64,000 nucleotides of DNA from JAXGMV01 sp040768445 (GCA_040768445.1 JAXGMV010000001.1:62001-126000); one strand, 5' to 3'. Counted from the stretch's first letter, positions 35,705-45,433 are shown. Numbers and translations are program-made. Notes: generated from the sequence alone by a model not told the origin.

Positions 35705-36858
35705 AACTCCTTATCATATCTCATACACCGCATTATAAAACTAACAATGAGATAACCGGCTGGGGTCCAACCATTATTGAAATTAATCACCTGGCAACGC
35801 TTTTTGATCAGGTTGTTCATATTGCCCCTTTACACTCGGGTGAAAACCCAAACAGTAGCTTACCATACACTGAGCCAAACATCCGGTTTTTCCCGGTATC
35901 TCATTCCGGTGGCGATAAACTATTTCAGAAGTTTGATATTCTTAATAAATTCCCATCATACTTTCGGGCATTAAAAGATGAAATGACAACTACTGATCTT
36001 ATCCACATAAGATGCCCCGCTGCCATCAGTATCGCTGGTCTCATCGCCCGAATATTTTGGGGTAGAGATAAACCATGCTGGGTAAAGTATGCTGGTAATT
36101 GGCGCCCTCAAGGCAAGGAAGCACTCTCTTATACACTCCAGCGATGGTGGCTTCGAAATTTTCATAATAACGGTGTGGTGACTGTTAATGGTGTTTGGCC
36201 AGGCGACCCGGACCATGTCCATCCATTCAATAACCCTTGCCTGACACAAGACGAATTCAACAAAGCCAGGATTATCGCCCAGTCAAAAGAATTAATTTCA
36301 CCACTGAAAATTTTGTTTGTCGGTCGTTTGGAAAAAGCCAAGGGCGTGCATCGAATTCTCGACATTGCTAAAATAATAAAAGAAGAGGGTTTGGATTTTC
36401 ACCTCACGTTAGTTGGAGATGGCCCTGAAAGATCGGAAATTGAGCAAATAATCCAAAGGTATGATTTAACAGCATCAGTAACACTCGCCGGGTGGTTGCC
36501 CAAGGATAAACTGGGGATATTTTACGCTGACGCACATTTTCTATTGTTTCCATCATCATCTGAAGGGTGGCCAAAAGTGCTCAGCGAGGGCATGGCATAT
36601 GGTGTAGTCCCGCTGGCAAGTTCAGTTTCAAGCATCCCACAGATACTAGCCAAGTTCCAATCAGGTTTGGCTTATGCGCCTGACGATATTAAAGGTTTTG
36701 CGCAGGCAGTCATCAACTGCTCAAATAACCCGGTTGTATGGAAACAAATGAGTGATAACGGCGTAAAGATGGCAGCTCATTTTACCTATGAATACTATCT
36801 GAGTGCTCTCAAGCAATTATTGAGCTCACAATTGGGGGTAAAATTTACAGATGATTAA
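35701..36858 (+). CDS. Family 4 glycosyltransferase (TTG start)
   Basis: 385 residues, starting with TTG that overlaps the preceding stop (TTGA). The usual ATGA coupling of this operon makes that start convincing. Motifs: LFVGRLEKAKGVHRILDIA, LVGDGPERSEIEQI and SSSEGWPKVLSEGMAYGVVP, in which the second Glu of EX7E is kept. AT-richer than the 23-30-kb part. Confidence 0.87.
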   Translation: MKLLIISHTPHYKTNNEITGWGPTIIEINHLATLFDQVVHIAPLHSGENPNSSLPYTEPNIRFFPVSHSGGDKLFQKFDILNKFPSYFRALKDEMTTTDLIHIRCPAAISIAGLIARIFWGRDKPCWVKYAGNWRPQGKEALSYTLQRWWLRNFHNNGVVTVNGVWPGDPDHVHPFNNPCLTQDEFNKARIIAQSKELISPLKILFVGRLEKAKGVHRILDIAKIIKEEGLDFHLTLVGDGPERSEIEQIIQRYDLTASVTLAGWLPKDKLGIFYADAHFLLFPSSSEGWPKVLSEGMAYGVVPLASSVSSIPQILAKFQSGLAYAPDDIKGFAQAVINCSNNPVVWKQMSDNGVKMAAHFTYEYYLSALKQLLSSQLGVKFTDD

Positions 36859-38320
36859 ACCCCATTACACCGATGCGAAATCTTACAACAGCCAACTTAC
36901 TGAAGGAGTTCCTTCAAATGATATTAGCGGAATTCTGATTTTAACATTGTTGGTCTTACACATGCTTTTTGCATTGCTTATGAGGTTCTCAAACGCCGCT
37001 GCTACGATTCATGCTATTTTGACAATTGCTATTAGTTTTATGATTGCACTCACGACCAAGGATATACGCAAGATTGTGACTGCAGGAGCTTACATCTGCG
37101 GATCAGAAGTACTTTGGCGAATGTCTGAAGCCTCGGTCTTTTGGGAAGCGGGTAAATACGTCACGGTAGCAATCTTCGGCATCGCCTTAATCAGCCGCGT
37201 CAAGGTTCGAAACGCTGGCTTACCACTGCTTTATATTATTTTGCTACTTCCTTCAACAATACTCACACTCAATCAGATGGGTTTAGCTGACGTCAGAGAT
37301 GCATTGAGCTCAAACCTCTCAGGTCCATTGTCTATGGCTGTGTGTATCTTATTCCTCTCACAGGTAAATGCAGACAAACAAGATTTGAAAACATGGATCT
37401 GGGCCTGCGTGTTCCCCATTAGCGGAATTCTAAGCCAGGCTGTTTACAGCACTGTTACCGCCACTGAGATACAATTCGGCTCAGAATCGGTTTTTGTGAC
37501 CAGCGGCGGCTACGGACCTAACCAGGTCTCAGCCATGCTTGGTCTTGGCGCTTTCCTGCTGATTTTGCTATTTTTCCTTGAACAGCGCTGGTTTATCCGT
37601 ATCCTTGCATTCGTGCTGGCTGTTGGTTTGCTTGCTCAAAGCTTTTTAACCTTTTCACGCGGTGGCGTAGTCAATGTAATAGTTGCACTTGGGATGGTAC
37701 TGATTCACTTGCTGACCAATCGAAAGTATCTATTGCGTTTTCTGCCGGCACTTCTCATTTTTACTGGTATTGGCATTTTCTATGTGTTTCCACAATTAAA
37801 CACTTATACCGGATCTGCTTTACAAGCACGCTATCAAGATTTAAACCTAACCGGCCGAGAAGAGATTGCCAGGTCAGATATTCAGATTTGGCTGGACAAT
37901 CCCATACTGGGTATTGGACCCGGTATGTCAAAATATGGACGGCTACCATATTATCAACATCTTGCTGCAGCTCATACAGAATATACCCGCATGCTGGCGG
38001 AACATGGTTCAGCTGGCTTGTTGTCACTCTTAATACTGCTGTTGATCATTTGGAGGGCTTACTTACATGCACCAGATAGCCTGGCACGCGCCCTCACAGC
38101 CTCTCTGGCTGCATGGTCGTTAGTGGAAATGGGGCACGCAGCAATGCGAATTGTTGCTATATCTTTCATATTTGGTTTAGCCTGCATCAATTGGCGTACA
38201 TCTGAAAAACAAAAAGAATCGAGGCCGTCTCCTCAACAAAGTGATAGCCAATACGGAAAAACAAGTTATTATCACAATCAAATAAAATCAATAGGCCAAA
38301 GAAACACAAATTATAAATGA
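36851..38320 (+). CDS. Second O-antigen polymerase/ligase-like membrane protein
   Basis: 489 residues with about eleven membrane helices. Family signs: SFLTFSRGGVVNVIVALG near residue 260, the outer loop LTGREEIARSDIQIWLDNPILG with GIGPGMS and AAAHTEYTRMLAEHG (about residues 330-390). It differs clearly from the homologue at 15342-16970, so one may polymerise and the other ligate. The tail after residue 460 is hydrophilic. Overlaps the preceding gene by eight bases. Confidence 0.83.
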   Translation: MIKPHYTDAKSYNSQLTEGVPSNDISGILILTLLVLHMLFALLMRFSNAAATIHAILTIAISFMIALTTKDIRKIVTAGAYICGSEVLWRMSEASVFWEAGKYVTVAIFGIALISRVKVRNAGLPLLYIILLLPSTILTLNQMGLADVRDALSSNLSGPLSMAVCILFLSQVNADKQDLKTWIWACVFPISGILSQAVYSTVTATEIQFGSESVFVTSGGYGPNQVSAMLGLGAFLLILLFFLEQRWFIRILAFVLAVGLLAQSFLTFSRGGVVNVIVALGMVLIHLLTNRKYLLRFLPALLIFTGIGIFYVFPQLNTYTGSALQARYQDLNLTGREEIARSDIQIWLDNPILGIGPGMSKYGRLPYYQHLAAAHTEYTRMLAEHGSAGLLSLLILLLIIWRAYLHAPDSLARALTASLAAWSLVEMGHAAMRIVAISFIFGLACINWRTSEKQKESRPSPQQSDSQYGKTSYYHNQIKSIGQRNTNYK

Positions 38321-38560
38321 ACCTTCTCCTTGTTGGAAACCATTTCTCAGAAATAAAATATAACTTAAATGCCTGGCAGGATTTCGCAACTCATTTGCGA
38401 GCTTCGGGTAACAATAATTACTTCCTACATCAAGGAAGATAAGGGGTTGAGAATTTGGATGAATGCGGTATCAATTTTGTGTAAGTATGCAGAATATCTG
38501 ATCAAACAGAGAAATAACGATGTTTCATCTATGTTGAAATATTATTTACATGTGAATTGA
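38317..38560 (+). pseudogene. Broken, truncated family 4 glycosyltransferase gene
   Basis: An ATG at 38317 overlaps the wzy stop (ATGA), as for intact genes here, and starts MNLLLVGNHFSEIKYNLNAW, but stops after 41 codons. Continuing in the next frame from about 38408 gives TIITSYIKEDKGLRIWMN, which aligns with the intact gene just downstream (NIITTSSKENKLTRLADM). The match fades near 38540 and ends at a stop. A one-frame shift plus loss of the rest is the simplest reading: the remnant of a paralogue of the gene at 38605. Confidence 0.65.
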
Positions 38561-38604
38561 TTGAAGGTAACAGCAATCAAGAAATTCCATAAGGAAGTCA
38601 ATAA

Positions 38605-39651
38605 GTGTCTAAGGGCAGCATACTCATGATCAGCAATTATCTATCCTCACCAAGGCATAACCGAAATGTCTGGCACAGCCTTTCTGAGCGCCTGTCAGCT
38701 GGTGGTTGGAATATCATTACTACCTCATCTAAAGAAAATAAACTCACCCGCCTGGCAGATATGATAATTACAGTAATCAGCAAACGAAATCAATATCAAA
38801 TTGCACAGGTAGATGTATTCAGCGGACCAGCATTCATTTATGCTGAAGTATGTACCTGGTTACTGCACCTGTTAAAAAAACCAGTCATCCTGACCCTGCA
38901 TGGCGGTAGATTACCAGAATTTGCCAGCCATAACACAAATAGAGTTCGACGCTTGCTGCAAAGTGCTGAACGTGTAACAACCCCATCACCATATTTACAA
39001 AATAATCTTGGTAGCTATCGAGCAGATATTCAAATTATTCCAAATCCAGTAGAGCCTTCTGTGTCTATTTACAGACATCGAAATAAACTGGAACCAAAAT
39101 TGGTTTGGGTGAGAGCTTTCCACAAAACATACAATCCAGTCATGGCTGTAGATGTATTATGCGAATTGATCAAAGACTTTCCTGAAGTTGAGCTTACGAT
39201 GATAGGTCCAGATAAAGGCGATGGTAGCCTGGAACGTATGCGTGACGCGGCAAAAGACTGCAAAGTTGAAGACAATCTTCTGGTAATACCAGCCATACCT
39301 CATACTGATGTACCTATATATCTTGACCAAAATGATATATTTATCAATACCAGTAACTATGACACAGCGCCGCGCAGTATCATAGAAGCGATGGCAAACG
39401 GTCTGTGTATTGTATCAACGAATGTTGGTGGCATCCCATGGCTGATTAAAGACACTACCCAGGCTCTTCTTGTACCTCCAAATAGCCCTCAGGAAATGGC
39501 TCAAGCTGTCAATAGATTGCTTACAGAACCTGAACTTGCTTCTCAAATATCCCGCAATGCTCATAATGCATCAAAAAAATATACGTGGGATCGTATCCTA
39601 CCGCTTTGGGAAGCTCTATTCAAGGAAGTTATAGCAGGTACCAGTGAGTAA
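38605..39651 (+). CDS. Family 4 glycosyltransferase
   Basis: 348 residues from a GTG start with AAGGAAG seven bases upstream. Motifs: ISNYLSSPRHNRNVWHSLSE at the N-terminus, LTLHGGRLPEF, and MIGPDKGDGSLER; the EX7E region reads DTAPRSIIEAMANGLCIVST, in which the first Glu is replaced by Asp or Ala-Pro context, a common variant. It replaces, or is the surviving sister of, the broken gene upstream. It overlaps the next gene by eight bases. Confidence 0.87.
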   Translation: MSKGSILMISNYLSSPRHNRNVWHSLSERLSAGGWNIITTSSKENKLTRLADMIITVISKRNQYQIAQVDVFSGPAFIYAEVCTWLLHLLKKPVILTLHGGRLPEFASHNTNRVRRLLQSAERVTTPSPYLQNNLGSYRADIQIIPNPVEPSVSIYRHRNKLEPKLVWVRAFHKTYNPVMAVDVLCELIKDFPEVELTMIGPDKGDGSLERMRDAAKDCKVEDNLLVIPAIPHTDVPIYLDQNDIFINTSNYDTAPRSIIEAMANGLCIVSTNVGGIPWLIKDTTQALLVPPNSPQEMAQAVNRLLTEPELASQISRNAHNASKKYTWDRILPLWEALFKEVIAGTSE

Positions 39652-41017
39652 GCTGGACAGGGTCTATCAACACGCTCCATTAGGGTTGCAAAATACAATG
39701 GTTTCAGCCTATGGGTTGTACTGGCATTGGGCTAGATTTGGCGGGAATTACACACGCCATGAGGAAGGTTACAGAAATCGTGAGGCAAATAACCTGGATG
39801 AGTGGCAAAGGTACTGTGAAGGGCTATTAATCGATCTATTGGCAAATTGCCGCCAGAATGTGCCATATTATCGCGAGACATGGTCAGCACCGGAACGTGC
39901 AGCAGCTGCAGAAGGTAAATTGAATGAATTGCCACTGCTGGAGAAAGAAGCCCTGCGTAAAAATCCTGATGCATTTATTCGAAACGATATCAAAACACTT
40001 CCCAAATTCAGGTTTTACACATCAGGCACTACCGGCACACCCATATCCTGCACGTACACGTTGTCTGAGCTGCGTAATTCGATGGCGGTGCGCGAAGTAA
40101 GGTCAGCTGGTTGGGCGGGTGTTTCATTCAAACAACCACGCGCAACATTTTCTGGCAGAATGATTGAGCCAAACCCCGACGAAGAATCCGCTGTGTACCG
40201 CTACAATAAAGTTGAAAAACAAGTATATTTCTCTGCATTTCACTTAAAACCATCTACGGCCAACAAGTATGTTGAGGCGCTGAAAAAACACAATATTGTC
40301 TGGATGACTGGTTATGCTGTATCTTATTACCTGCTGGCAAAATACATTCTTGAACAAAATATTAACGTGTCTGGGCTTAAAGCAGTCATCACCACAAGTG
40401 AAAAATTAACCACTGAAATGCGGCAGGTGATGGAAAAAGCATACAACTGCAGAATTTATGAGGAGTACAGTACAGTTGAAAATGCACTTTTTGCCAGTGA
40501 GTGTGAATACGGCCGTCTGCATGTTAGCCCAGATGTCGGAATTGTCGAGATTCTTAAACCAGATGGCAGCCAATGCCAGCACGGAGAAATTGGTGAAGTT
40601 GTCACTACTTGCCTGATGCGCAGCTACCAGCCCCTCGTCAGATTCCGCCTTGGCGACCTGGCAGCCTGGGATACAGAATCCTGCCCTTGCGGACGGTCTC
40701 TACCAGTCATTAAAGAGGTGGTTGGTCGCATTGAAGATATCGTCACCGGCCCTGATGGGCGACAGTTAGTACGTTTTCATGGGATATTTGTGGATCAACC
40801 CAACATCATAGAGGGACAGATCATCCAGGAAACATTGAGTGAGTTTACAGTCAAAGTGGTCCCATCTGCTGGTTTTTCCGAGATTGACATCAAGGATATC
40901 AAAGCCCGCATGCACCAGCGCCTGGGAGAATCTGTTAATGTCCGGGTTGATCAGGTTAAGAAAATCCCGCGCACTGCCTCTGGAAAATTCCAGGCTGTTG
41001 TATCTAGGTTGAAATAG
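39644..41017 (+). CDS. CapK/PaaK-like adenylate-forming enzyme
   Basis: 457 residues from a GTG overlapping the previous gene. The AMP-binding motif FYTSGTTGTPIS is near residue 125, followed by EEYSTVENALFASE, RFRLGDLA and a C-terminal subdomain with KKIPRTASGKFQ (the catalytic Lys region). Relatives activate aryl or acyl acids as adenylates or CoA thioesters. CapK-type members occur in capsule loci of many bacteria, where their substrate is mostly unknown; acyl or aryl decoration of the glycan is an inference. Confidence 0.82.
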   Translation: MSKLDRVYQHAPLGLQNTMVSAYGLYWHWARFGGNYTRHEEGYRNREANNLDEWQRYCEGLLIDLLANCRQNVPYYRETWSAPERAAAAEGKLNELPLLEKEALRKNPDAFIRNDIKTLPKFRFYTSGTTGTPISCTYTLSELRNSMAVREVRSAGWAGVSFKQPRATFSGRMIEPNPDEESAVYRYNKVEKQVYFSAFHLKPSTANKYVEALKKHNIVWMTGYAVSYYLLAKYILEQNINVSGLKAVITTSEKLTTEMRQVMEKAYNCRIYEEYSTVENALFASECEYGRLHVSPDVGIVEILKPDGSQCQHGEIGEVVTTCLMRSYQPLVRFRLGDLAAWDTESCPCGRSLPVIKEVVGRIEDIVTGPDGRQLVRFHGIFVDQPNIIEGQIIQETLSEFTVKVVPSAGFSEIDIKDIKARMHQRLGESVNVRVDQVKKIPRTASGKFQAVVSRLK

Positions 41018-41020
41018 ATA

Positions 41021-42064
41021 ATGAATTATCCTTTTGTTTCCATATTGATACCTATACGCAATGAAACTGCTTATATTGACCGCTGTATGCAGGCTGTTTT
41101 TTCACAGAACTATCCCATGGATTGTATGGAAGTCCTAATATCCGATGGTATGTCAGATGATGGTACAAAAGCGAAACTTGAAACAATACAATCACTACAT
41201 CCAACTGTAATAATACATGATAATCCGGGATTAATAGTACCTATGGGTTTGAATATCTTAATACCCAACGCTAGTGGTGAAATTCTAATACGCGTTGACG
41301 GACACTGCATAATTTCACCAGATTATGTTAAGAATTGTGTCGCGCACCTTCTTGGAGAAGATGTAGATGGTGTCGGCGGGCCAATGCATACAATTGGCGA
41401 AACACCCCTGGCGCAAACAATAGCCATAGCCATGAGCTCTCCGTTTGGTGTTGGTAATTCAGCTTTTCGCACCACAACAGGCAAATCGGTCATAGCTGAT
41501 ACTGTGCCATTTCCAGCATACACTCGCAGCATAGTTCGTAAAGCCGGCTTGTACGATGAAGAACTAGTTCGCAACCAGGACGATGAATACAACTACCGTG
41601 TGCGATCTCTCGGTGGCAAATTACTGCTTGCTGACAATGTTCGATCACAATATTTCAGTCGGGCTTCCTTGAGAAACTTATGGAAACAGTATTTCCAATA
41701 CGGATTTTACAAAGTGCGAGTGCTGCAGAAACATCCTCGACAGATGAGCGCCAGGCAGTTCGTTCCACCAATTTTTGTCCTGTCACTTTTCACCAGCATA
41801 ATTCTTTCATTTTTTACTTCTTTTGGTTCAGCCTTGCTTCTTATCATCACTTTGTTTTACTTGATAGCTAATATTTCAGCAAGCTTTAATGCTGCATTAA
41901 AAGAAGGTTGGAGACATCTCTTCCTTTTGCCAATTACTTATGCTGTATTGCATCTAAGTTATGGATCAGGTTTTCTTGCTGGATTGGCAAAATTCTGGAA
42001 TCGCTGGGGAGATAAAAAGGGGTGGGTTCCAGAATGGAAAACGGACAATTCGTTCGATGGATGA
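41021..42064 (+). CDS. Family 2 glycosyltransferase with C-terminal membrane helices (ExoA-like)
   Basis: 347 residues. GT-A motifs: VSILIPIRNETAYIDRCMQA at the start, VLISDGMSDDGTKAKLE, IRVDGHC near residue 91 and RNQDDEYNYRVRSLGG near residue 185. Two to three membrane helices at about residues 245-300 anchor the enzyme, as in ExoA-type succinoglycan transferases. It starts three bases after the preceding stop. Confidence 0.88.
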   Translation: MNYPFVSILIPIRNETAYIDRCMQAVFSQNYPMDCMEVLISDGMSDDGTKAKLETIQSLHPTVIIHDNPGLIVPMGLNILIPNASGEILIRVDGHCIISPDYVKNCVAHLLGEDVDGVGGPMHTIGETPLAQTIAIAMSSPFGVGNSAFRTTTGKSVIADTVPFPAYTRSIVRKAGLYDEELVRNQDDEYNYRVRSLGGKLLLADNVRSQYFSRASLRNLWKQYFQYGFYKVRVLQKHPRQMSARQFVPPIFVLSLFTSIILSFFTSFGSALLLIITLFYLIANISASFNAALKEGWRHLFLLPITYAVLHLSYGSGFLAGLAKFWNRWGDKKGWVPEWKTDNSFDG

Positions 42065-42749
42065 TTTGGATAGACTCAAAAGAGTATATAAAACCAGAAA
42101 TCAGAATCATGATACTGACTGGCGTTACTCCCTGGCGAATCCAGCATATCTCTTCACACTTCAACAGAGACAACGTGCACTAATATCTTTGTTAAAAAAG
42201 ACCGGGCACCTGAATCTAACCAATAAGAGCATTTTGGAGATAGGCTGCGGCTCTGGAGGTGTGCTGGTTGAGCTGCTAGCTCTTGGCGCGAAACCTGAGT
42301 TGATTTTTGGTATAGATCTGCTGCATGATCGTCTTCAACAAGCCAGGAATCGTTTACCAACAACTGGAATAAGTTGTTCAGATGCACAGAACCTGCCCTT
42401 CGAGTCACAGGCATTCGACATAGTGTTACAGTTTACTGCATTTTCATCCGTATTAGATATGAGCATAAAACAAAATATGGCTGCAGAAATGAAAAGAGTA
42501 CTTAAACCAGGAGGAATCATCATTTGGTATGATTTTTGGTGGAACCCGATCAACCTACAAACACACGGTATACGTTTAGCTGAGGTCAAAGCTCTCTTTA
42601 AGGACTATACGTTAACCAGTCGCAAGGTCACTTTAGCGCCTCCTCTTGCTAGAATCATTGTTCCAATATCCTGGCCTTTAGGTTACCTTTTAGAGTCCCT
42701 AAAAATATTCAACAGCCATTATCTTGTAATTATTAAAAAAGGCGAATAA
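42057..42749 (+). CDS. SAM-dependent methyltransferase
   Basis: 230 residues from ATG 42057, which overlaps the preceding gene by eight bases; an in-frame ATG at 41961 lies deep inside it and was rejected. Motif I ILEIGCGSGGVLVELL is near residue 60, then GIDLLHDRLQQA and MKRVLKPGGIIIWYDFWW. A Methyltransf_11-type enzyme, probably methylating a sugar or capping the growing chain. It is the last gene of the first operon; a weak terminator follows. Confidence 0.87.
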   Translation: MDDLDRLKRVYKTRNQNHDTDWRYSLANPAYLFTLQQRQRALISLLKKTGHLNLTNKSILEIGCGSGGVLVELLALGAKPELIFGIDLLHDRLQQARNRLPTTGISCSDAQNLPFESQAFDIVLQFTAFSSVLDMSIKQNMAAEMKRVLKPGGIIIWYDFWWNPINLQTHGIRLAEVKALFKDYTLTSRKVTLAPPLARIIVPISWPLGYLLESLKIFNSHYLVIIKKGE

Positions 42750-42801
42750 GCAACAGAATTGCCATTGTCAACCAATAAAATCCTATTGATATATGTAATA
42801 T

Positions 42802-42834
42802 AACTGCCTGATAATAACAAGCAGTTTTTGTTTT
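42802..42834 (+). terminator. Possible rho-independent terminator
   Basis: AACTGC (42802-42807) pairs with GCAGTT (42821-42826) around a 13-base loop, followed by a T-rich run (TTTTTGTTTT). The stem is short, so it may leak; it lies just before a new promoter. Confidence 0.45.
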
Positions 42835-42896
42835 GATTAAATAGATCGGTTAAATCCATAAAATTTTTCAAAGGTAATTTTTATATTAGATCTTAC

Positions 42897-42926
42897 TTGT
42901 TACAATCTAAGAAAAAGTTCTATAAT
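42897..42926 (+). promoter_or_regulatory. Promoter of the initiating-transferase/LegB block
   Basis: TTGTTA (42897-42902) and a perfect TATAAT (42921-42926) are 18 bases apart. Transcription should start near 42933, about 75 bases before the TTG start codon at 43008. This makes in-frame starts upstream of 42933 unlikely. Confidence 0.55.
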
Positions 42927-43007
42927 AGTATTTTACTAAGAGGGTACACCCAAGAAGTATTATTTTTTGGCATAATTAGTCTGCTCAAATATGAAGGTTC
43001 TACCATC

Positions 43008-44444
43008 TTGAAACGTCTTTTCGACATCATCATCTCCTTTTTCGGACTCCTGTTCCTGTCGCCCTTCTTCCTGGTGATTCATATGCTGATTCACCGGGAC
43101 TCACAAGGACCTACATATTACCAGGGCAAACGCATCGGACGCCAAGGTAATCCATTTAATATCCTCAAATTTCGTACCATGTATGAAATACCAGAGTCAC
43201 ATAATGGCTCGCCGGTGACAACAAACGGTGACAGTCGCATTACACCCTTCGGACGCTGGCTGCGCCAGACAAAAATTAACGAACTGCCGCAGCTTTGGAA
43301 TGTTCTGAAAGGCGATATGAGCCTGGTAGGTCCGCGCCCTGAGGACCCCAGGATCGTTGAGACCTGGTCTGATGACATTCGTAAAGAAGTGCTTTCAGTT
43401 CGCCCGGGCATCACCAGCCCTGCATCGATCATCTATCGCGATGAAGAGAAGCTTCTCAATGGCGATGGTGCCATGGACCAGTATCTCAAACAGATCCTTC
43501 CTGACAAGCTTCGATTGGACCAGCTTTATGTCAGGAACATCAGCTTCCTGGGCGATCTCGATGTGATCTTTACAACTTTAGTAATGCTGCTGCCACGCTT
43601 GAGAGCGACCAAGATCCCTGAAAAATCGCTGTTTTCAGGTTACTTGTATACGTTCTTTTTTCGATACTTAAACTGGATTACCGCTGACTTTATCGTCGCC
43701 TTGATATCGATCAGTATCGTGTCTGTAATCTGGCGATTGATCAACCCCCTCAATGTGGGTGTTGGCCCGGCAATTATCATCGCCTTTGGCACTGCACTGC
43801 TGCTAAGTACAATTAACGCACTGCTTGGGCTGGGAAGGATCTCATGGCGCTATGCACCATCCATTTATGCACTTGATCTTTTAGTATCCACCACCCTCAC
43901 GGTGCTCACCATTCTTTTAGTAAAAGCATTTTTCATCAAAGAGCGGATCTTTTTTCCAACGGGTTTAACCATTCAATTTGGTTTCTTAACCTTTATCGGT
44001 CTGGTGATTATCCGCTATCGCGAACGGTTGCTTTTGATGATAGCTGATCGCTGGATGGTGCTGCGCGGCAAACGAACCCGCCTGGGTGATCGTGTATTAA
44101 TTATCGGCGCCGGAGACAGCGGCCAATTAACTGCCTGGCTGTTGGGCAAGAGTGTGTACGCAAATTGGTTTACCATTGAAGGCTTTGTAGATGACGATTA
44201 TCGCAAATTTGTCTATAATAAATCTGGATATCCGGTAATTGGTACAACCCGGGACATTCCAGAGTTGGTGGAAAAGAGGGATATTGCGGTCATCTTTTTC
44301 GCAATTTCAAACTGTCCTTCTGCAAAGCGCGATCAAATCCTTTCCGCCTGCAGGAGCACAAAAGCCAGGGTCGCAATCATACCGGATCTAAACAGCGTGC
44401 TTGAACAAAGCCTCATGGAATTGAATATCCAGGTATCTCAATGA
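43008..44444 (+). CDS. Initiating sugar-phosphate transferase fused to membrane and Rossmann (FNL-like) domains, inverted order
   Basis: 478 residues from TTG 43008, chosen because AAGG lies about ten bases upstream, the promoter at 42897-42926 excludes earlier starts, and KRLFDIIISFFG is the usual beginning of monotopic transferases. Residues 1-195: bacterial sugar transferase with KFRTMYE, ELPQLWNVLKGDMSLVG and GPRPEDPR. Then four membrane helices (about residues 220-345) and a Rossmann domain starting VLIIGAGDSGQLTAWLL. In WbaP/WcaJ enzymes the helices and Rossmann-like domain come first, so the order is inverted. It should load the first sugar phosphate onto undecaprenyl phosphate. Confidence 0.88.
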   Translation: MKRLFDIIISFFGLLFLSPFFLVIHMLIHRDSQGPTYYQGKRIGRQGNPFNILKFRTMYEIPESHNGSPVTTNGDSRITPFGRWLRQTKINELPQLWNVLKGDMSLVGPRPEDPRIVETWSDDIRKEVLSVRPGITSPASIIYRDEEKLLNGDGAMDQYLKQILPDKLRLDQLYVRNISFLGDLDVIFTTLVMLLPRLRATKIPEKSLFSGYLYTFFFRYLNWITADFIVALISISIVSVIWRLINPLNVGVGPAIIIAFGTALLLSTINALLGLGRISWRYAPSIYALDLLVSTTLTVLTILLVKAFFIKERIFFPTGLTIQFGFLTFIGLVIIRYRERLLLMIADRWMVLRGKRTRLGDRVLIIGAGDSGQLTAWLLGKSVYANWFTIEGFVDDDYRKFVYNKSGYPVIGTTRDIPELVEKRDIAVIFFAISNCPSAKRDQILSACRSTKARVAIIPDLNSVLEQSLMELNIQVSQ

Positions 44445-45433
44445 AAGATTTCTTTGAATCAAAAAAAATAATGATCACCGGTGCGGGTGGTTTTATTGGC
44501 AGTCATCTGACTGAAATGCTGGTTCAGCGTGCCGGCAGTGTCAAAGCCTTTGTCCATTACAATTCACGTGGTGAGACCGGCTTACTGAAGTTTCTCCCGG
44601 AAGCCACAGGAAAGAACATCGAACTTATACCCGGCGACTTGCTGGATGAACAGGCGGTAGATCAGGCTGTTCAGGACGCGGATATGGTATTTCACCTCGG
44701 CGCACTGATATCCATCCCTTACTCCTACGTTCACCCAACACAGGTGATCCAGACCAACATTCTGGGAACACTGAATGTCCTCAATGCCTGCCGCCGTTAT
44801 GGCAGCCGGCTTGTGGCTACATCCACCAGTGAGGTGTACGGCAGCGGGCTGTATGTGCCGATCAACGAAGACCATCCATTGCAGGCGCAATCGCCTTATT
44901 CTGCCAGCAAAATTGCGGCTGACAAGCTGGTTGAAAGTTACTGCAAATCGTTTGATGTGCAGGCAGTTATCGTGCGTCCCTTCAATACCTACGGACCACG
45001 CCAATCAGCTCGTGCTATCATCCCCACCATCATCACCCAGGCACTGGCATTGGATAGCATCAAACTTGGCAACCTTGATACCACGCGGGACTTTACATAT
45101 GTCAGTGATACTGTTAACGGTTTTCTCTGTGCAGCACAGGCTGAAAGCCGGTCAGGAGAAGTATACAACCTGGGCACCGGCTCTGAGAACACAATAGGCA
45201 AGCTGGCAGAGACTATCATGAGCTTAATCGGGCGCGATGTGTCAGTGCGGGTTGATGACCGGCGTTTACGCCCCCAAAAATCAGAGGTGATGCGTTTGCT
45301 ATCAGACAACAGCCGAGCGAGAGCTGAACTGGGTTGGCAGCCAACAGTATCCCTTGAACAGGGTTTACAACAGACGATTGACTGGATCAAAGAAAATCTT
45401 GATCAGTTCAGGGTAGGTATGTATGAGTTCTAG
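44441..45433 (+). CDS. NAD-dependent nucleotide-sugar 4,6-dehydratase (LegB-like)
   Basis: 330 residues of the extended SDR family. GAGGFIGSHLTEML (NAD site) near residue 12, ATSTSEVYGSG near residue 128, catalytic YSASKIAADK near residue 150. The sequence AFVHYNSRGETGLLKFLP and RPFNTYGPRQSARAIIP closely resembles LegB enzymes that turn UDP-GlcNAc into the 4-keto-6-deoxy sugar. ATGA overlap with the preceding gene. With the aminotransferase at 46158 it would give a 4-amino-4,6-dideoxy sugar. Confidence 0.87.
   Translation: MKDFFESKKIMITGAGGFIGSHLTEMLVQRAGSVKAFVHYNSRGETGLLKFLPEATGKNIELIPGDLLDEQAVDQAVQDADMVFHLGALISIPYSYVHPTQVIQTNILGTLNVLNACRRYGSRLVATSTSEVYGSGLYVPINEDHPLQAQSPYSASKIAADKLVESYCKSFDVQAVIVRPFNTYGPRQSARAIIPTIITQALALDSIKLGNLDTTRDFTYVSDTVNGFLCAAQAESRSGEVYNLGTGSENTIGKLAETIMSLIGRDVSVRVDDRRLRPQKSEVMRLLSDNSRARAELGWQPTVSLEQGLQQTIDWIKENLDQFRVGMYEF

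Noticed and set aside
42897..43007. Longer N-terminus for the sugar transferase
   Set aside because: The stretch contains the promoter (TATAAT at 42921-42926), and the protein family starts at KRLFDI.
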